Shown: piece after piece, positions 1 through 8,202 of the stretch
How the letters are laid out: every line of letters starts with the position of its first letter
Position numbering within the stretch: the first letter of the stretch is position 1
Source: FEB-12 sp964503315
Lineage (GTDB): Bacteria; Zixibacteria; MSB-5A5; GN15; FEB-12
Assembly: GCA_964503315.1 (NCBI GenBank)
Contig: CAZCZL010000002.1
Location: 62,001-126,000, forward strand
Direction: 5' to 3'
DNA length: 64,000 nucleotides
Translations under genes and position numbers: made by a program
The notes under the pieces: generated by a model
The model's input: the letters and a program-made list of their open reading frames with translations, nothing else
Databases searched by the model: none
What the model was told of the DNA's origin: nothing

Positions 1-1
1 T

Positions 2-145
2 ATACTGCATGTGGCAGGCTTTACAGCGTTTGGGATCCTCCGTATAGCCCCGTTCAGCAAAATATTGCTGAGCCTGTACAGTAAAAACAAACTCCTCACG
101 ACATTCGCTGCAAATAAGAACCCTGTTCTGGAAATGATTTTCCAT
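2..145 (-). CDS. Zinc-ribbon protein, N-terminal part (cut by left edge)
   Basis: An open frame on the minus strand starts at ATG 145 and runs off the left edge, giving 48 codons. A purine-rich GAGAGGGGGA Shine-Dalgarno stretch lies just upstream. The product starts MENHFQNRVLICSECREEF and continues with an F-x(3)-QQYFAERGY stretch and the pair CKAC. This gives two CxxC knuckles about 28 residues apart. The spacing and the aromatic FYAE-like centre match the family called 'probable zinc-ribbon domain' (zf-trcl), whose function is unknown; members are usually short cytosolic proteins. The gene is missing from long-ORF calls because it is truncated. The family assignment is from memory of its pattern. 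Confidence 0.75.
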   Translation of the reverse strand, partial: MENHFQNRVLICSECREEFVFTVQAQQYFAERGYTEDPKRCKACHMQY

Positions 146-264
146 CGGGTTCCCCCTCTCATGACCATCACAGTCCGTGTGATGTCAGCAAATGTGTTGT
201 TACCTGTTGATGACAGGATATTTTGGGGGCCGGACAAAGTCAACAAAAATGTCCCGGTATCTCC

Positions 265-2286
265 CTAATAGGGATTACAGAGACTGGCGGGCGTACCAGA
301 GATAAAGTGCGAGATCATGTATGAGAGGTCGCTCAGATCAACCCCGCCAGCACAATCAACATTCCCGGCATCCATCGTCGGCTGCGGCTGGCCACCCAGA
401 CCCAGTACATAGGCGATAAGGGCAGAGAGGTCGCTTATATCAACATTACCCGAAAAATTGACATCTCCGCGATAGACCACGGTAGTCGCGTTGGTATTTC
501 TGGTCTGCTGGAGTGTCGTGTCGAGGATTGACACAATGTTGGCCGTGATGTACGAATTTGAACCCAATGGCGTACCCACCGGCGGTTTCACCAGGAAAGT
601 GACGAAGGAACTATCTCCCGGCGTAAGAAATCGCGATTGCTCACCCGGCGTGACCCAGCCAAGAGCGTCAGAATAGGTGACTTTGATGGAGTTGTTGATT
701 GTGCCAATGTTCTTCACCAGGACACTGCACGTTCGCTGATTCCCCGAGTAGACCGGTGAACCGCCGCTGATGGCGCTGCTCATCTCCAACGGCTGGGCGA
801 GCGAAGCGGAGTAGTTGAAGCTGGTACCGCCGCCGAACTGATTGATGTTCACCGCGACAAGTACCACCTTGGTGTAGGTATTGAAATTGAGTACTTCGGT
901 GGTGTCGATCCATGGCGACGCGGGCAAAACCAACTTTTCAAGCGAGTAAGTTGTCGGGGTAGTGAATTTTATCAGATAAGCCGCCCACTGCGCGGCATCC
1001 CCTCCATCAAAAGTCAATCGAAGTTTATTATTGGCGACAGTCGGAATGAACTCGATGTAACAGGATCCATATCCCTGGGGGTTGACCGGGCTCACTTGAT
1101 TGTTGGTCGGGTACGTCGTGTGCTGGCGGTCGACGGTCATTGCCGGATAAAAGTCCCCCTCACCGTAATGCTGTCCAAGGTCACGGAAGCCCGTGAAGTA
1201 GTTCCAGACCGCGAATTCCGCGAAGGCCGAATCCTGCGTATAGCCGGTCGTTGCCAAAAGCGAGTCGGACATGGCGTCATAGACGGATTTATACCGGGCA
1301 CCGTTCCAGCAGGCACGCATGAGCGTCGTATCGAATCGTTCGGCGAGGTACATCCCCCAGATAAAGGACGAGTACATATGTATGGTCTGATCCATCAGGC
1401 TTATCTGAGGATCATTCATGTAGCTATCCAGGTAATTGTAGTTGTCGTTGACCTGATCGAAAACGATATCTTCCATGTAGGTGGCATCGAGTTCCATGAA
1501 CCAGCTTGACTCGGTCGCGTCATACGCGAACTGAATGCAGTGGTGGAACTCATGCGCGGCCGTGGCTTTGGCGGCGCCAGCCTGATTCCCTTCCGGGTCA
1601 TCATTGGGCGGAAAGCCGAGAAAATCACGATGCAAAACCAAGTGACTGTAGTAATCCGGCCACGGGTTCGGTCCCGCGCCCTCAGGCACGGCATACCCGT
1701 AATACCCCATCTCCTCAAAATAAACATCGAACAGAGCGTCTCCACCGAGGGAGCCGTCTGACGGGGGATTGAGGTAGCCCATCGCCTGATGTTTGGCCAG
1801 CGATGAATCCATATACGCGGCGCATTTTTCCACGTAATCGGGGATCGTGTTGCCGTTGCCATCCGCGGATGGTACCGCGTTTGTGCCGGTCACATCGTAA
1901 TGGAGTTTAAAAAATCCGCCCGGCGAGTTGTACGTAAACGCGGTTGACCACCGCTGAAGGAGAGTCGTTATCTCTTGTTGAGTGGGGCCATCCAACTGTG
2001 CCCAATTCTGCTTGATATCGACGATCGCGTCGGTAGCGCATCGCGCATGACTCACGCCCGTAGCGAGGTCAAAAAGTTGGTACTTGGCCGGAAGTTCGGT
2101 TGGGCGTTTGATCGCCTTGATCTGGAGCAGTGCCTTCTGACTGTAGGTCAGTTCGCCGGCAGCGAAGTCTCGTTCAATGGCGCCGATCGGGTCCTTGTCT
2201 GATAAATGCGAATGTCCAGTTGTGGCCAGCGCGGTAGCGGCAGACAGCAACATGATAGCAATGGCGAGTCGAATGGATCCCTTCAT
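265..2286 (-). CDS. Secreted HEXXH metallopeptidase with C-terminal dockerin-type repeats
   Basis: This is a 673-residue exported protein. I chose ATG 2286, not the upstream ATG 2355, because it is preceded by AGGGA at 8 nt and begins a clear signal peptide (MKGSIRLAIAIMLL...ALA). A zincin motif HEFHH lies at about residues 245-249 with E265 (WFMELDATYMED) as a probable third ligand. The stretch before it (KLHYDVTGTNAVP, GNGNTIPDYVE) resembles the MXAN_6640-type putative metalloproteases. The last ~65 residues hold two dockerin-like calcium-binding repeats, D-V-N-x-S-G-N-V-D-I-S-D-L and D-x-A-G-G-V-D-L-S-D-L. Expected outcome is export and calcium-dependent folding or attachment; the substrate is unknown. 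The carboxypeptidase at 45591-47747 carries a very similar tail. Confidence 0.8.
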   Translation of the reverse strand: MKGSIRLAIAIMLLSAATALATTGHSHLSDKDPIGAIERDFAAGELTYSQKALLQIKAIKRPTELPAKYQLFDLATGVSHARCATDAIVDIKQNWAQLDGPTQQEITTLLQRWSTAFTYNSPGGFFKLHYDVTGTNAVPSADGNGNTIPDYVEKCAAYMDSSLAKHQAMGYLNPPSDGSLGGDALFDVYFEEMGYYGYAVPEGAGPNPWPDYYSHLVLHRDFLGFPPNDDPEGNQAGAAKATAAHEFHHCIQFAYDATESSWFMELDATYMEDIVFDQVNDNYNYLDSYMNDPQISLMDQTIHMYSSFIWGMYLAERFDTTLMRACWNGARYKSVYDAMSDSLLATTGYTQDSAFAEFAVWNYFTGFRDLGQHYGEGDFYPAMTVDRQHTTYPTNNQVSPVNPQGYGSCYIEFIPTVANNKLRLTFDGGDAAQWAAYLIKFTTPTTYSLEKLVLPASPWIDTTEVLNFNTYTKVVLVAVNINQFGGGTSFNYSASLAQPLEMSSAISGGSPVYSGNQRTCSVLVKNIGTINNSIKVTYSDALGWVTPGEQSRFLTPGDSSFVTFLVKPPVGTPLGSNSYITANIVSILDTTLQQTRNTNATTVVYRGDVNFSGNVDISDLSALIAYVLGLGGQPQPTMDAGNVDCAGGVDLSDLSYMISHFISGTPASLCNPY

Positions 2287-2454
2287 AAGGCGTCCCTGTG
2301 TTCTCCAGTTTGCACCGTCATAGAATCGTACAGTCCATTGGCACCTGTGTACCATTCTATGTTCGGCAGTCGTAAGGTATTTCTCCCGCCTTTCCCGGCG
2401 GAAGGTGATTTCGAGAAGACATGCTGAGGTTATGTATCCGCGACCTCTTACCCT

Positions 2455-2482
2455 AATGTATTGTGATTCAAGATTTTGTCAA
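2455..2482 (-). promoter_or_regulatory. Sigma70-type promoter for the HEXXH metallopeptidase gene
   Basis: Reading the minus strand, TTGACA (2482-2477) is followed after 16 nt by TACATT (2460-2455). It lies about 170 bp upstream of the chosen ATG at 2286 and just past the stop of the barrel gene at 2494. The -35 box is perfect and the -10 box is moderate. Confidence 0.5.
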
Positions 2483-2493
2483 GAGGAAACGGC

Positions 2494-4152
2494 TCAGAAG
2501 TATTGCCCGGTCCCGAAGGCAAACTGGACGGTGCCATCCTCCAGGACCGCGCAATCTATTCGGATGATCTCGGACCGGGTAGCGCGTTCCAGCGAGATTC
2601 GCAGTCCCGCGCCGACTGAGTAGTGTAAGTCGTTCAAAGTGAAGGGTTCACCTTTGGTCCAGGCACGGCCGACGTCAGCAAAGATAACGCCGCCAATGAG
2701 GGCGGACAGGATATCCAAGCCAGGAAACCAACGAGTCTCCAGGTTTGCCGTCGCTGTCCGGTCACCGGCCAAGGCGAATTCGTCGTAACCGCGAAGCCCA
2801 CTGGTTCCGCCGAGGCGAAGTGGTGAATCTAGAGCATCGTAATGATCAGACTGGTACTGAACTCTGGCGGCGACAGTGAGAAACGAGAGCGAATTATTGT
2901 AGTAGCGGAAACTTGATATCCCACGACTGCGGAGTTGCTTCCCTCGATCGAGCCACCAGGTCTGCTGGTGCGATGTGGTGACCAGGTTATGTCCGAACTG
3001 ATTGCCGAATCGGGTGGTGATATCAAGCACATCGTAGTAATGGCTCTTGAAATCAGTATAAAAGGCTCTGCCGGCAAGGGCCTCTATCCCGGTCACTACC
3101 GAGACATCTTCCAATATCTGGAAATTGCTGATCCTGCGTAGCCTCAGATAGTGTGTATGCTGCGCTTTCACTAGAAGTGAAGGCGTATGGTAAATCGAGT
3201 CGGAGGGAATGGTAAACCCGTGTCCGTCAACTTCGGTTACCTTGTCCGAGTGGTAGGTATACCAGAACCCTGCCCCGACCTTGGTGTTGCGACTTCCCAC
3301 CCTGTACTCCCCGATCAGATCAAGCTGATCACCTTTGCTCTTCCAGGATCCGGTGCGTACCGCCAAGCCGTTGGAGTCAAGGCCGTAGACATCACGCCGT
3401 CCACCAGTTTTCGCGATCGTACCGCTCAGGTAGGTCCGCTGGTCGAGACTGTAAAACGGCCGCAATAAGCTGAACTGGGTTACTTCTCCGCGTGGATCAG
3501 TATTGTGCTCGAGCACCAGCATGACCGGTTTCCCCAGAAAGCGGTAGTCGCGAAAACGGCTATGGATGTAGTCTTCATCCTCCTCTTGAATGACCCAATC
3601 AAATCCCAGGAGCTGATTATACCCGAGAAGATTTCGTTCTTCGAATCCCAGTTTCAGTCTGGAACGGTTGCCGTCGCGCGAGAATTCCACGCCCCCTAAC
3701 AGACTCCATTGGTCGATAGTCACGACTCGGACCAGAAGGTGGCCGTTGGGGAGCCGTTCTGTTTCTACCCAGGCATCGACCAATCGACAGTTAAGACGGA
3801 GGTTTCTGGCGGTTTCTTCCGCGCGGGCCGCTGAAAATGGCTCTCCTACCGCCAGTAAGAGCTCGCGGCGAACTACCGTTTCTTTCGTCATGATGTGCAG
3901 TCGATTGGCTGTACGGAAAAGGAAATTGTCGAAGCGGGGGTCGGAGGTATCGTAAATCTCGCGATTGTCAATCACCAGGCTATCGATGATCACCCCATCG
4001 TCTGCCGAGATGGTGTCCTCTTCGATGACCGAGAAACCTTCAGCTGGCTCGCTTCCATACACGGTGATAGTCGGACCGGCAAAGGCGGGGCTGGACAAGC
4101 AGATCAGCAGAAAACAGGAGAGCGCGAGTAGTTGGGTCAGTGGGTGGGTCAT
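2494..4152 (-). CDS. Omp85/BamA-TamA-like outer membrane protein
   Basis: This 552-residue protein starts at ATG 4152. A signal peptide follows (MTHPLTQLLALSCFLLICLSS...AFA), whereas the upstream extension to 4443 lacks any export signal. After a short linker there is one POTRA-like region (IMTKETVVRRELLLAVGEPF, then ARNLRLNCRLVDAWVETERL). A long alternating-polarity region follows, consistent with a 16-strand barrel. Near the end GGTSGLRGYDEF carries the RGY signature of the Omp85 lid loop, and the chain ends in an aromatic residue (GTGQYF), as barrels do. It is shorter than BamA, which has five POTRA domains, so an Omp85-like 'surface antigen' translocon is a better description than BamA itself. 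It is divergent from the pilus operon. Confidence 0.8.
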   Translation of the reverse strand: MTHPLTQLLALSCFLLICLSSPAFAGPTITVYGSEPAEGFSVIEEDTISADDGVIIDSLVIDNREIYDTSDPRFDNFLFRTANRLHIMTKETVVRRELLLAVGEPFSAARAEETARNLRLNCRLVDAWVETERLPNGHLLVRVVTIDQWSLLGGVEFSRDGNRSRLKLGFEERNLLGYNQLLGFDWVIQEEDEDYIHSRFRDYRFLGKPVMLVLEHNTDPRGEVTQFSLLRPFYSLDQRTYLSGTIAKTGGRRDVYGLDSNGLAVRTGSWKSKGDQLDLIGEYRVGSRNTKVGAGFWYTYHSDKVTEVDGHGFTIPSDSIYHTPSLLVKAQHTHYLRLRRISNFQILEDVSVVTGIEALAGRAFYTDFKSHYYDVLDITTRFGNQFGHNLVTTSHQQTWWLDRGKQLRSRGISSFRYYNNSLSFLTVAARVQYQSDHYDALDSPLRLGGTSGLRGYDEFALAGDRTATANLETRWFPGLDILSALIGGVIFADVGRAWTKGEPFTLNDLHYSVGAGLRISLERATRSEIIRIDCAVLEDGTVQFAFGTGQYF

Positions 4153-4198
4153 CCTTTCCCGGCAAACATAGCGGGAAACCGGCCCTTGGAGCAACAGT

Positions 4199-6004
4199 TT
4201 GTCGCGTAAAATTTTACGCCGACTTGCCGATAAACTTGGGGAAGAACACGTACTCAACATGGTTACTACACGCAAGAAAATCGGCGACCTGCTGGTCGAC
4301 AAGGGATATATCACCCCCGCCCTGCTGGAGGAAGCGCTGCGCGAGCAGGCAACCACCGGCAAACGTATTGGCGCGATCCTGGTCGAAAACGGCAATATCA
4401 CTGAAGACCAACTCATAGATACCATATCGGAACGTCTCGGCATTCCGCAAGTCTCCCTCTCATCAATGGTCCTCTCACCCGACGTTACTCAGCTCATTTC
4501 GGTGGAGACGGCCCGTCGATATACCGTAATACCCATTTTCGTCATAGGCACCACTATGACGCTGGCGATGGCGGACCCGCTTAATATCATCGCCCTCGAC
4601 GAGATCAAGTATCAGTCGGGGTACGAGATAAAGCGGGCGGTGGCGAAGTCCTCTGAGATCAAGCAGGCAATTGACCAATATTACTCGGTTGCCGACTCGC
4701 TGCATGAAATCATGGGCGCCAAGCGGGCCGATGACGTTGAACGACGGATTACCTCGGTCCTGACTACAGACCGCGGCGAGGCTGAGTCCCCCATTGTCAA
4801 ATTGGTCAACCTCATCATCACGAAGGCGGTGAATGAGGGGGCCAGCGACATTCATATTGAGCCGGACGAAACGACCCTTCGTATTCGCTACCGGGTCAGC
4901 GGTGTGATGCGCGAGGAGGCATCGCCTTCCAAAACGATGCAGAACGAGGTCATTTCGCGAATCAAAGTAGCCGCGGATCTCGATGTCTCGGAGAAGCGCC
5001 TGCCGCAGGATGGCCGCTTCATGATGCTCGTCGACAATATGCCGATCGACTTACGCGTCTCCACTCTCCCGACCATACACGGAGAGAAGATCGTGATACG
5101 AATTCTTGACCGGCGCAATCTGCTCCTCTCCTTCCGGCAACTTGGATTCCGTGAAACCCTGCAAGAGGCCTGGACGAATATCATCCATAAGCCCGAAGGA
5201 CTAGTGTTGATCTCCGGCCCGACCTCGAGCGGCAAGACCTCGACGCTCTATGCGACGTTGCAGGAGATCAACTCGATCGAGAAGAATATCATCACGGTTG
5301 AAGATCCGGTGGAGTACTCGATGCCGGTCATCAACCAGATACAGATAAACGAAAAGGCGGGATTGACCTTCCCCGCCTCACTGCGGTCGATCCTCCGGCA
5401 GAATCCGGATATCATCATGATCGGTGAGATCCGTGATCGCGAGACCGCTCAGATGGCCGTACGCTCTGCGCTGACCGGGCACTTGGTCTTCTCGACGATC
5501 CACACCAATGACGCTCCCTCCGCCATCACTCGTTTGATCGACATAGGCGTGGAGAACTACCTGGTGGTTGCCGCAATCAAAGGGGTACTGGCGCAGCGGC
5601 TCATTCGCCTCAACTGCAAAAACTGCCTGGAGACATACCGTCCGCCAGATGCTCTCCTCAAACGAGCCGGACTTCTTGACCTCGCAGAGGCAATCGAATT
5701 CAAGCACGGCACTGGCTGCAGTCAATGTCGCGGCACCGGCTACCACAAGTTGACCGGTATCTTTGAATATATGGAGGTGACTCCCCAATTGGCCGACCAA
5801 ATGCTCTCCGGGGCCTCACTCCATCGTCTTCGGACAGAAGCTCGGCGATTCGGATACATCCCGCTCTTCGAATCCGGATTGGAAAAGCTGACCAACGGAC
5901 AGATATGTCTTGAAGAACTACTGAAAGAGACCTCGAATATCGAAGACTACTTCGACCATACGGAACGTCGACCGATAGGATCCAGCCATGCCGGCACAGT
6001 TTAG
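4199..6004 (+). CDS. pilB: Type IV pilus/type II secretion assembly ATPase
   Basis: This is the hexameric motor that drives pseudopilin or pilin polymerisation at the inner membrane. The 601-residue product has an MshEN-type N-terminal region (about 21-160) and a GspE ATPase core. Walker A is GPTSSGKT (340-347), the Asp box DPVE is near 369, and Walker B lies in IIMIGEIRDRET (405-416). Zinc cysteines sit at C473/C476 and C507/C510. Two starts compete. TTG 4199 has GGAG 7 nt upstream. ATG 4259 (MVTTRKKIGDLL) begins exactly where MshEN domains normally begin and leaves the 4205-4218 palindrome upstream. It is the first gene of the operon and overlaps pilC by 17 bp. No retraction ATPase (pilT) is visible in the window. 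Confidence 0.93.
   Translation: MSRKILRRLADKLGEEHVLNMVTTRKKIGDLLVDKGYITPALLEEALREQATTGKRIGAILVENGNITEDQLIDTISERLGIPQVSLSSMVLSPDVTQLISVETARRYTVIPIFVIGTTMTLAMADPLNIIALDEIKYQSGYEIKRAVAKSSEIKQAIDQYYSVADSLHEIMGAKRADDVERRITSVLTTDRGEAESPIVKLVNLIITKAVNEGASDIHIEPDETTLRIRYRVSGVMREEASPSKTMQNEVISRIKVAADLDVSEKRLPQDGRFMMLVDNMPIDLRVSTLPTIHGEKIVIRILDRRNLLLSFRQLGFRETLQEAWTNIIHKPEGLVLISGPTSSGKTSTLYATLQEINSIEKNIITVEDPVEYSMPVINQIQINEKAGLTFPASLRSILRQNPDIIMIGEIRDRETAQMAVRSALTGHLVFSTIHTNDAPSAITRLIDIGVENYLVVAAIKGVLAQRLIRLNCKNCLETYRPPDALLKRAGLLDLAEAIEFKHGTGCSQCRGTGYHKLTGIFEYMEVTPQLADQMLSGASLHRLRTEARRFGYIPLFESGLEKLTNGQICLEELLKETSNIEDYFDHTERRPIGSSHAGTV
4205..4218. promoter_or_regulatory. 14-bp perfect palindrome between barrel gene and pilB
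   Basis: CGTAAAATTTTACG is a perfect inverted repeat, flanked by an imperfect outer GTCG/CGAC pair. It contains TAAAAT on both strands and lies between the divergent barrel and pilB starts. It could be an operator or a double -10 region. It falls inside the coding sequence if pilB starts at TTG 4199, but upstream of it if pilB starts at ATG 4259. Confidence 0.4.
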
Positions 6005-7202
6005 ATATCAGGCAGTGGCAGTCGATGGTTCGACCCATGAGGGCGTGATCGCGGCGGTCAATGCCCAGCATGTTGAAGACTATCTCACCCAGCAGAAGCT
6101 GTTGCCGATCACGATAGCGCCAGTCCAGGAGCGCAGGCCGCTGACCCTGTTCGGGATGCTCAAAGGGAATACTTATGAGGATCTGATCACATTCACCAAC
6201 CAGTTGGCGACTCTTTACCGGGCCGGCATTCCTCTTCTGCGCTCCTTGACGCTCATCAAGATCGGAAAACCGACCGGCCGCTTCAATTATGTGATCCACC
6301 AACTGCGCGTCGGCATAGAATCAGGGCGTCAACTCTCCGAGATAATGACTGACTACCCCGACCTCTTCTCAAAAGTCTATGTGGCAGGGGTTGCCGCGGG
6401 TGAAGAATCGGGCAAACTCGACGTAACGCTGGATGAGCTTTCAGTGATGCTCGAGCGGGAGATGGAGATCGCACGTCAGCTCAAAACTGCGACCCGCTAT
6501 CCCTTGATCGTAATCGGTGTGCTCTTGGCGGCTGCCACGGTGATGATGGTCTATGTCATTCCCAAGTTCGTTGGTTTCTACAGTGCGTTCTCGGCTGAGT
6601 TGCCTCTTCCGACACGAATTCTGATCGGCGCGTCCGGCTTCGTCACTAACTATTGGCCGTACACTCTTGGATTCTTTGTGGCAACAGGATTTGCCTTTCG
6701 CCACCTGCTCAGTAATCCAACTGGGCGAGCCTGGTTTGACAGGAAATTGGTTTCACTTCCCATCTTTGGTGACCTGATCATCAAGAGTAATGTCGCCCGA
6801 TTTACCCTGATGTTCCGAATCCTATTCCGGTCAGGGCTCCCAATTATCAAATCGATCGATCTGCTGATCGGCGCTATCAAGAATACCGCCATAGCGGCAG
6901 AGCTGATAATCCTGCAGGATCTGTTCCGCAAAGGACAGGAGATCGGGACATCGCTTGACAAGTTCAAGTACTTTCCCGAGATGGCCCTGCAGCTCATCGC
7001 TATCGGCGTGGAATCCGGGTCGCTTGACCGGACGCTGGAAGAGGTCGGCAATCATTATTCTAAAGAAGTCATGTACCGCAGCCGTCAGATGACGGCCATC
7101 ATCGAACCGATCCTGACTGTTGTTCTGGGCGTATTTGTCCTCATCCTGGCGTTGGCGATGTTCCTCCCGATGTGGAATCTCATCAAGGTGTTCAAGGGGT
7201 AG
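5988..7202 (+). CDS. pilC: Type II secretion/type IV pilus inner-membrane platform protein
   Basis: This 404-residue protein belongs to the GspF/PilC family and is the polytopic platform on which the PilB motor acts. It carries the usual two repeated GspF domains. The first spans about 65-190 (DLITFTNQLATLYRAGIPLL...LDELSVMLEREMEI) and the second about 265-385 (FTLMFRILFRSGLPIIKSID...VGNHYSKEVMYR). Hydrophobic segments lie near 165-185, 215-235 and at the C-terminus (EPILTVVLGVFVLILALAMF). The start ATG 5988 lies inside the end of pilB, so the two are translationally coupled. Length and motifs are normal for the family. Confidence 0.93.
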   Translation: MPAQFRYQAVAVDGSTHEGVIAAVNAQHVEDYLTQQKLLPITIAPVQERRPLTLFGMLKGNTYEDLITFTNQLATLYRAGIPLLRSLTLIKIGKPTGRFNYVIHQLRVGIESGRQLSEIMTDYPDLFSKVYVAGVAAGEESGKLDVTLDELSVMLEREMEIARQLKTATRYPLIVIGVLLAAATVMMVYVIPKFVGFYSAFSAELPLPTRILIGASGFVTNYWPYTLGFFVATGFAFRHLLSNPTGRAWFDRKLVSLPIFGDLIIKSNVARFTLMFRILFRSGLPIIKSIDLLIGAIKNTAIAAELIILQDLFRKGQEIGTSLDKFKYFPEMALQLIAIGVESGSLDRTLEEVGNHYSKEVMYRSRQMTAIIEPILTVVLGVFVLILALAMFLPMWNLIKVFKG

Positions 7203-7284
7203 GGCTGCTCAAGATTTAAACAGATTTGCCGACAAACAGATACAAGACAACTCGATACACGATTTGCTCACTAAAGGAGAGACC

Positions 7285-7716
7285 ATGCGTCTGACAAACG
7301 TACTGAATCAGAAGGGCTTCACGTTGATCGAACTGGTGATCATCATTGTGGTGCTCGGCATCCTGGCCGCCGTGGCAATTCCGCGGTACCAGGACATCAC
7401 GTCTGAAGCGAAAGAAGCTTCGGCTCGCGCCGCGCTCGGCGCTTTACGTTCCGGTATCACCATCTTCTACGCCAATAAGGCGGTCACCACCGGTACGGCT
7501 ACCTGGCCAACGCTGGCACAGATCGCCGCGGTTGACACGGTCATGGCGCAGGCGATTCCGAAGAACCCTTACCAGTCTGACACCAACGCGCCTGATTCAA
7601 TCGTCACTGGCGTTACCAAGGGTGTCGTAGTGGGAGCTCGCGGTGGATGGGCCTACAAGCCGAGCACCGGCGAAGTCTGGCCGAATACCAACGTTGCCGG
7701 GGAGAATGCCTGGTAA
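7285..7716 (+). CDS. Type IV prepilin / GspG-like major pseudopilin
   Basis: This 143-residue protein starts at ATG 7285, with AGGAG 5 nt upstream; the longer upstream frame has no prepilin logic. The leader MRLTNVLNQKG ends in the prepilin peptidase site G|FTLIE. The conserved Glu5 is followed by the hydrophobic N-terminal helix (LVIIIVVLGILAAVAIPRY). The C-terminal GGWAYKPSTGEVWPN motif is typical of GspG-like pseudopilins in several phyla. It would be cleaved by the peptidase encoded at 32800-33582 and polymerised by PilB/PilC. Its position and strong ribosome binding site suggest it is the abundant subunit. No cysteines are seen. Confidence 0.9.
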   Translation: MRLTNVLNQKGFTLIELVIIIVVLGILAAVAIPRYQDITSEAKEASARAALGALRSGITIFYANKAVTTGTATWPTLAQIAAVDTVMAQAIPKNPYQSDTNAPDSIVTGVTKGVVVGARGGWAYKPSTGEVWPNTNVAGENAW

Positions 7717-7721
7717 GCTCT

Positions 7722-8189
7722 ATGCACTTACCAGTTGCGGACAAAGATCGACAGCTCGGTCGGCGTGGATTCACGCTGATCGAGCTGGTCATCATTATAG
7801 TCGTATTAGGGATCCTGGCAGGTTTTGCCGTGCCACGTTTCGCCGACATGACTACGAGTTCCAAGCGAACCGCAACCTTGGATGAAATGAACGGCCTCAA
7901 GAAGGCTATCATTGGCAATCCATCGGCGGTCGCGGGAGGCGAATATATCGATCGCGGGTTCGAGGGGGATGTCGGATTTGCGCCGTCGCGATTGCAGGAT
8001 CTTTCCGCCAAGCCAGATAGTATCTCAAGCTACAACCAACTCAGCCGGCTTGGTTGGAATGGTCCCTATATCGACAGTTCAGGTGGGGTCTACCTCACCG
8101 ATGCCTGGGGCGCAAATTACGCGTACGACCGGGCAGGGCGACGTATTGTCTCAACCGGTGGCCCCGACAGCCTGATCGTCAAGTTCTAG
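7722..8189 (+). CDS. Second prepilin-like protein (minor pseudopilin)
   Basis: This 155-residue protein starts at ATG 7722, only 5 bp after the first prepilin. The leader MHLPVADKDRQLGRRG is followed by the cleavage site G|FTLIE and an N-terminal helix (LVIIIVVLGILAGFAVPRF) nearly identical to that of the preceding gene. The mature domain differs: SYNQLSRLGWNGPYI, then DAWGANYAYDR, like the globular part of minor GspG/GspH-type pseudopilins. Near-identity of the helices with divergent heads suggests tandem duplication and specialisation. The Shine-Dalgarno is weak, so translation probably depends on coupling. Confidence 0.88.
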   Translation: MHLPVADKDRQLGRRGFTLIELVIIIVVLGILAGFAVPRFADMTTSSKRTATLDEMNGLKKAIIGNPSAVAGGEYIDRGFEGDVGFAPSRLQDLSAKPDSISSYNQLSRLGWNGPYIDSSGGVYLTDAWGANYAYDRAGRRIVSTGGPDSLIVKF

Positions 8190-8202
8190 TGAGCTTTGTA
8201 CC

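Noticed and set aside
11..268. Plus-strand 85-codon frame at the left edge
   Set aside because: It is antisense to the zinc-ribbon gene and has no ribosome binding site or recognisable motif.
265..470. Cellulosome dockerin
   Set aside because: The repeats are dockerin-like, but the host proteins are peptidases and no cohesin or cellulase is present.
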